A DNA stretch of 42,329 nucleotides. Origin: Oceaniradius stylonematis (GTDB taxonomy: Bacteria > Pseudomonadota > Alphaproteobacteria > Rhizobiales > Rhizobiaceae). Position numbers and translations under genes: made by a program. Numbering within the stretch: position 1 is the first letter of the stretch; the number at the start of each line of letters is the position of its first letter. The stretch lies in assembly GCF_003149475.2 (NCBI RefSeq), contig NZ_QFWV02000001.1, forward strand, positions 5,608 through 47,936, written 5' to 3'. This document shows, piece after piece, positions 38,047 to 42,329 of the stretch. The notes below the pieces were generated by a model, which searched no databases, had not been told where the DNA came from, and saw only the letters and a program-made list of their open reading frames with translations.

Positions 38047-38247
38047 ACTCGATTTCGCCGCAAAGCCTGTGTGCACCACGTATTGCAGGCCGCAACGGGG
38101 CCAAACGGGCGGCGGCACCGCATCGCCGGGAAGGTGCGCTCAACGCCTTTGATCCGGCTGACACTTGCGATTGCCCGAAGGGCGCGGTCTGTGCTTTCGT
38201 CCAGCCTGAACGCGCCGGCTTCCGGCGCCGAAAGGGGAGGCCCCACG

Positions 38248-38793
38248 ATGGCGCAAGACTGGATCGAACCGGTGCTGGACTTCTGGTTCGGCGAACTCGA
38301 ACCCGCCCAATGGTTCAAGCGCGACGATGAAGTCGACGAGGCCATCCAGACCCGGTTCGCCGAGACCTATGAGGGCTTGCGCGCCATGCCTTCGGCCGAA
38401 CTCGTAACCGATCCGCGCACGACGCTCGCCGCGGTGATCGTGCTCGACCAGTTTCCGCGCAACATGTTCCGCGACAGCCCGCGCGCGTTCGAAAGCGATG
38501 CCCACGCGCGCGCCGTCGCCGATAGCGCCATTTCGGCGGGTCACGACGCGTCAATGACCGGTGACGAACGGCATTTCCTCTACATGCCGTTCATGCACTC
38601 GGAAGAGCTGGCCGACCAGGATCGGGCGATCGAACTCTTTCAGGCGCTGGGCAAGGAGGACGGCATCAAGTATGCGCACCTGCACCGCGACGTTATCGTC
38701 CGCTTCGGACGTTTCCCGCACCGCAATGCGGTTCTGGGCCGGCAAAGCACAGACGAAGAACAAAAACATCTCGATGTTCACGGCGGATTCTGA
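38248..38793 (+). CDS. DUF924 family protein
   Basis: The 181-residue protein is helical. It begins 'WIEPVLDFWFGEL', includes 'VIVLDQFPRNMFR' and 'FLYMPFMHSE' and ends after 'HLDVHGGF', the standard layout of DUF924 (TPR-like). Its function is unknown in the family. GGGGAGG precedes the ATG. It runs divergently from the transketolase operon. Confidence 0.92.
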   Translation: MAQDWIEPVLDFWFGELEPAQWFKRDDEVDEAIQTRFAETYEGLRAMPSAELVTDPRTTLAAVIVLDQFPRNMFRDSPRAFESDAHARAVADSAISAGHDASMTGDERHFLYMPFMHSEELADQDRAIELFQALGKEDGIKYAHLHRDVIVRFGRFPHRNAVLGRQSTDEEQKHLDVHGGF

Positions 38794-38829
38794 CCGGCGC
38801 GAAGCGGGCCAGAAGTCGACATGGTGACA

Positions 38830-38845
38830 TTGACGTATACGTTAG
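38830..38845 (+). promoter_or_regulatory. Palindromic operator candidate before fadD
   Basis: TTGACGTATACGTTAG contains the perfect palindrome ACGTATACGT. Similar sites are bound by MerR-type LiuR regulators of branched-chain and fatty-acid catabolism in proteobacteria, to my memory. It lies about 155 bases before the fadD start; no promoter boxes are clear. Confidence 0.4.
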
Positions 38846-38998
38846 AATTGCTTGCGACTTTCGGCTAAGTTCATTATGACCGATCCATGACAGATTCCCG
38901 CCATGCGGGAAGATCGGGCGGCCGGACGCGGCACCCGAAACCACAATGTGGTCCGGCATCGCGGTGCTGCGTGTCACATCACAGTCTGGGAGGACACC

Positions 38999-40708
38999 AT
39001 GGCAAAACCTGCCGCCGAGCGCGCACCCGCACCAACAGATGCGGACAACGACCGCATCTGGCTGAAATCATACCCTGACGGCACACCCGCCGAGATCGGC
39101 GCGCTCAGCCACACATCCATCGCCGCCCTGTTCGACGATGCGTTTGCACGCTACGCCGAGCGCCGCGCGTTCTCCTGCATGGGCAAGGCGATCAGCTATG
39201 GCGAACTCGACGCCGCCTCGAACGCCTTTGCCGCACACCTGCAGTCGCTGGGACTTCAGAAGGGCGACCGCGTCGCGCTGATGATGCCCAACATATTGCA
39301 GTATCCGGTGGCCATGGCCGGCGTGCTGCGCGCGGGCATGACGGTCGTCAACGTCAACCCGCTCTACACGCCGCGCGAACTGGAGCACCAGCTCAACGAC
39401 AGCGGCGCCAGGGCGATCGTGATCCTGGAAAACTTCGCCAACACGCTGCAGCAGGTGATCGACGACACCCAGGTCGAGCATGCCATCGTCGCCACCATGG
39501 GCGACATGATGGGATTCAAGGGCCATATCGTGAATCTGGTTGTCCGCCACGTCAAGAAGATGGTGCCAGCCTGGCACATTGACGGGCACAAATCGTTCAA
39601 GGCGGTTCTGGCAGAAGCAAAGGGCAAGACGCCGAACCGGCCGGAGATCGGACCTGAGGATGTCGCCTTCCTGCAATATACGGGCGGCACGACCGGCGTC
39701 TCCAAGGGCGCCACGCTGACCAATGCGAACATTCTGGCCAATATCGAGCAGTGTTCGACCTGGCTCGATGTGGGCTACCGCGCCAAGGGCAAGCCGGACA
39801 GCATCAACTATGTCTGCGCGCTGCCGCTCTATCATATTTTCGCGCTGACGGTGAACGCGTTCGTCGGCATCAAGGAGGGCGGGCACAACATCCTGATCCC
39901 CAATCCGCGCGACATTCCGGGCTTCGTCAAGGAACTGGGCAATCACGAATTTCACTTCTTTCCGGGCTTGAACACGCTGTTCAACGCGCTGTTGAACAAT
40001 GACGACTTCCACAAGCTCGACTTCAGCCATCTGCGCATGACTTTCGGGGGCGGCATGGCTGTGCAGAAGCCCGTTGCCGAACGCTGGCGCGAGGTGACCG
40101 GCTGCATGGTCACCGAAGGCTACGGCCTGTCGGAGACCTCGCCGGTTGCCACCGGCAACCGGCTGGACGCGACCGAGTTCACCGGCACGATCGGCCTGCC
40201 GATGCCGTCGACCGACATTTCGATCCGCGACGATGACGGCAAGCCGCTGCCGCTAGGCGAAGTGGGCGAGATCTGCATTCGCGGCCCGCAGGTGATGGCC
40301 GGCTACTGGAACCGGCCCGACGAGACCGAAAAGGTGATGACCGGGGACGGCTTCTTCCGCTCCGGCGACATGGGCTTCATGGATGAGGGCGGCTACACGA
40401 AGATCGTCGACCGCAAGAAGGACATGATCCTGGTCTCGGGCTTCAACGTCTATCCCAACGAAATCGAGGAAGTTGCGGCCGGCTGCGAGGGCGTGGTCGA
40501 GGCGGCGGCCGTCGGCGTGCCGGACGAACATTCCGGCGAAACGGTGAAGCTGTTCGTCGTGCGTGCCCATGACGGCGTCACCGAAAAGGACGTCAAGGAT
40601 CACTGCGCGCAGCATCTGACCAACTACAAGCGGCCCAAGCACATCGAGTTCCGGGACGAATTGCCGAAGACCAATGTCGGCAAGATCCTGCGCCGCGAAC
40701 TGCGCTGA
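38999..40708 (+). CDS. fadD: Long-chain acyl-CoA synthetase
   Basis: The 569-residue protein joins fatty acids to CoA with ATP. Its AMP-binding loop is YTGGTTGVSKG (about residue 226), with 'GYGLSETSP' (about 374) and the fatty-acyl signature 'KDMILVSGFNVYPNEIE'. The C-terminal catalytic lysine is in 'TNVGKILRRELR'. The start at 38999 (MAKPAAE) follows GGAGGAC; the longer frame from 38903 lacks such a site. Substrate chain length is inferred from the family. Confidence 0.94.
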   Translation: MAKPAAERAPAPTDADNDRIWLKSYPDGTPAEIGALSHTSIAALFDDAFARYAERRAFSCMGKAISYGELDAASNAFAAHLQSLGLQKGDRVALMMPNILQYPVAMAGVLRAGMTVVNVNPLYTPRELEHQLNDSGARAIVILENFANTLQQVIDDTQVEHAIVATMGDMMGFKGHIVNLVVRHVKKMVPAWHIDGHKSFKAVLAEAKGKTPNRPEIGPEDVAFLQYTGGTTGVSKGATLTNANILANIEQCSTWLDVGYRAKGKPDSINYVCALPLYHIFALTVNAFVGIKEGGHNILIPNPRDIPGFVKELGNHEFHFFPGLNTLFNALLNNDDFHKLDFSHLRMTFGGGMAVQKPVAERWREVTGCMVTEGYGLSETSPVATGNRLDATEFTGTIGLPMPSTDISIRDDDGKPLPLGEVGEICIRGPQVMAGYWNRPDETEKVMTGDGFFRSGDMGFMDEGGYTKIVDRKKDMILVSGFNVYPNEIEEVAAGCEGVVEAAAVGVPDEHSGETVKLFVVRAHDGVTEKDVKDHCAQHLTNYKRPKHIEFRDELPKTNVGKILRRELR

Positions 40709-40774
40709 CGCCCGGCCGCACGCGCTGGCCAAACGCACGGAAATCGCGATAGGTGGCGGGCCGGAGGGCCCGCC

Positions 40775-41221
40775 ATGTCGTTGAACTATCTGCTTCCCAT
40801 CGCCGTCGTCGTATTCGGCGGCATGCTCTTGTCCACGCAAGGGCCGATCAATGCGACGCTCGGCCGGCTGGCCGGCGATCCTGTCGCTGCCGCCGCGATC
40901 TCGTTCGGTGTCGGCTTCGTTATCCTGACCGCGGTCACGGTCGCACGCGGGGCCGTCCCCGCCGGATCGGCCCTCGCCGCGATGCCCTGGTGGGCATGGA
41001 CCGGCGGGCTTCTCGGCGCCTATTACGTTTTTGCCATCCTGTGGGCCGTGCCCAAGCTCGGCGTGTTGACCGTCGTCAGCGCCACCGTATTCGGCCAGCT
41101 CGTTGCGGCGCTGGCGCTAGATGCGATAGGCGCGTTCGGCGTTCCGGTTCAGCCGATATCGCTGGTGCGGATCGCCGGCGTCGCCATGGTGTTCGGCGGC
41201 GTTTTGCTGTCTCGGCTGTGA
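40775..41221 (+). CDS. DUF606 (YdcZ-like) membrane protein
   Basis: The 148-residue protein has five hydrophobic segments. It contains the 'STQGPINATLGR' start and 'WWAWTGGLLGAYYV' centre usual in the DUF606 group of small DMT-type transporters; their substrates are unknown. GGAGGG precedes the ATG. Located between fadD and pgi. Confidence 0.88.
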   Translation: MSLNYLLPIAVVVFGGMLLSTQGPINATLGRLAGDPVAAAAISFGVGFVILTAVTVARGAVPAGSALAAMPWWAWTGGLLGAYYVFAILWAVPKLGVLTVVSATVFGQLVAALALDAIGAFGVPVQPISLVRIAGVAMVFGGVLLSRL

Positions 41222-41296
41222 CCGGATTGTCACGCCAGGACCGGTGACCTCCGCGCGCCCTTTTGCTAAAGCGCTGTGCAACAAGGGGACACCGCC

Positions 41297-42329
41297 ATGA
41301 CCAGCAAGACCGACGCCATCAAGGCCCTCAAGGCGCACGCCGCGACCGGCGCGCCGACCGACATGCGCGCCGCGTTCGCCCGCGACGCCAACCGGTTCGA
41401 GGCCCATTCCGCCCGGCTCGACGACATGCTGCTCGACTGGTCGAAATGCCGGGTCAACGGTCAGACGCTGGACCTGCTCGAAAGACTTGCGGATACCTGT
41501 GACGTCGACGGCCGGCGCGCGGCGATGTTCGCCGGCGAAGCGATCAACACGACCGAGGGTCGCGCGGTCCTGCACACCGCGCTCCGCAACCGGTCCGGCG
41601 ATCCGGTCATGGTCGACGGCGCCGACGTGATGCCAGCCGTCAATGCCGTGCTCGCCGCGATGGCCGATTTCTGCCATGGCGTGCGCGACGGCGCGATCCG
41701 CGGCGCCACCGGCGAACCGATCGCCGACGTCGTCAATATCGGCATTGGCGGCTCCGATCTGGGACCTGCGATGGCGGTGCGCGCGCTTTCGCCCTTCCAT
41801 GACGGACCGCGCTGTCATTTCGTCTCCAATGTCGACGGCGCCGACATTGGAGACACGCTCGCCGGGCTCGACCCGGCCCGCACCCTTTTCATCATCGCCT
41901 CGAAGACCTTCACCACCATTGAGACGATGACCAATGCGGCGACCGCCCGCAAATGGCTGGTCGGCCAGCTTGGCGAAGATGCCGTCGGGGCGCATTTCTG
42001 CGCGGTCTCCACGGCGCTCGACAAGGTGGCCGATTTCGGGATCGGCGCCGACCGGACCTTCGGCTTCTGGGACTGGGTCGGCGGGCGCTATTCGCTGTGG
42101 GGCGCGATCGGCCTGCCGATCATGATGGCGATCGGACCGACGCGGTTCGGCCGTTTTCTGGACGGCGCGCACGCCATGGACACCCATTTCAGGACCGCGC
42201 CGATGCGGCAGAACCTGCCCGTCATGGCCGGCCTGATCGGCTACTGGAACAGGGCGATCAGCGGCTATCCGTCCCGCGCGGTGATCCCCTACGACCAGCG
42301 GCTGGCGCGCCTGCCGGCCTATCTGCAGC
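41297..42329 (+). CDS. pgi: Glucose-6-phosphate isomerase (3' part outside window)
   Basis: The first 344 codons of the gene interconverting glucose-6-phosphate and fructose-6-phosphate are present. Signatures: [11 protein letters not shown] (about residue 146 on), [14 protein letters not shown] (about 198) and [16 protein letters not shown] (about 256). AAGGGGAC lies 6 bases before the ATG. The open frame continues to the window end. Confidence 0.95.
   Translation, partial: MTSKTDAIKALKAHAATGAPTDMRAAFARDANRFEAHSARLDDMLLDWSKCRVNGQTLDLLERLADTCDVDGRRAAMFAGEAINTTEGRAVLHTALRNRSGDPVMVDGADVMPAVNAVLAAMADFCHGVRDGAIRGATGEPIADVVNIGIGGSDLGPAMAVRALSPFHDGPRCHFVSNVDGADIGDTLAGLDPARTLFIIASKTFTTIETMTNAATARKWLVGQLGEDAVGAHFCAVSTALDKVADFGIGADRTFGFWDWVGGRYSLWGAIGLPIMMAIGPTRFGRFLDGAHAMDTHFRTAPMRQNLPVMAGLIGYWNRAISGYPSRAVIPYDQRLARLPAYLQ

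Overview
The window comes from a high-GC alphaproteobacterium, most likely in the order Hyphomicrobiales (Rhizobiales). The basis is protein style and gene content: guaA, guaB and an RsmB-type methyltransferase in one neighbourhood, RlmE beside a Ppx/GppA phosphatase, a TAXI-type TRAP transporter, and alphaproteobacterial-type tRNA-Gln. This is inference; no 16S gene is present.

Region 1 (1 to about 13,350) is the right arm of an integrated mobile element. It ends at a tRNA-Arg(CCG) gene whose 3' end faces the element. In order it holds a ParB-like gene running off the left edge, a gene-free stretch of about 490 bp full of inverted repeats, an HExxH metallopeptidase facing an HTH protein, and a run of small membrane proteins leading into a soluble VirD4/TraG-type ATPase. 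Two to three small genes follow, then two genes of unknown function and a large serine recombinase at the tRNA. No relaxase and no T4SS channel genes are visible. Inside the element sits a 2,311-bp IS1595-family insertion with terminal inverted repeats, an 8-bp target duplication and four passenger ORFs. One passenger has an HEPN-like RNPIAH motif, and another is a 36-residue peptide whose ribosome-binding site lies in a predicted hairpin.

Region 2 (13,430-23,900) is chromosomal. A TAXI-TRAP uptake operon (binding protein, internal terminator, fused permease, UspA) is followed by a class III aminotransferase. On the minus strand come guaA, a GFA-fold protein, an MTA/SAH nucleosidase, TspO and an RsmB-like methyltransferase.

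Region 3 (23,940-26,580) is the most unusual chromosomal part. A divergent two-gene module (a secreted four-cysteine protein of about 280 residues and a small coiled-coil protein) is present twice in tandem. One coiled-coil copy is broken by a 10-bp tandem duplication.

Region 4 (26,700-42,329) holds an ASCH-domain protein, a membrane GT-C-like protein, a small membrane protein, guaB, an ArsR plus ArsP-like permease operon with a visible operator, an orphan DnaB-like ATPase, rlmE, a Ppx/GppA phosphatase with a long basic N-terminus, tRNA-Gln(CTG), a two-subunit transketolase, a DUF924 protein, fadD, a DUF606-type membrane protein and the 5' part of pgi.
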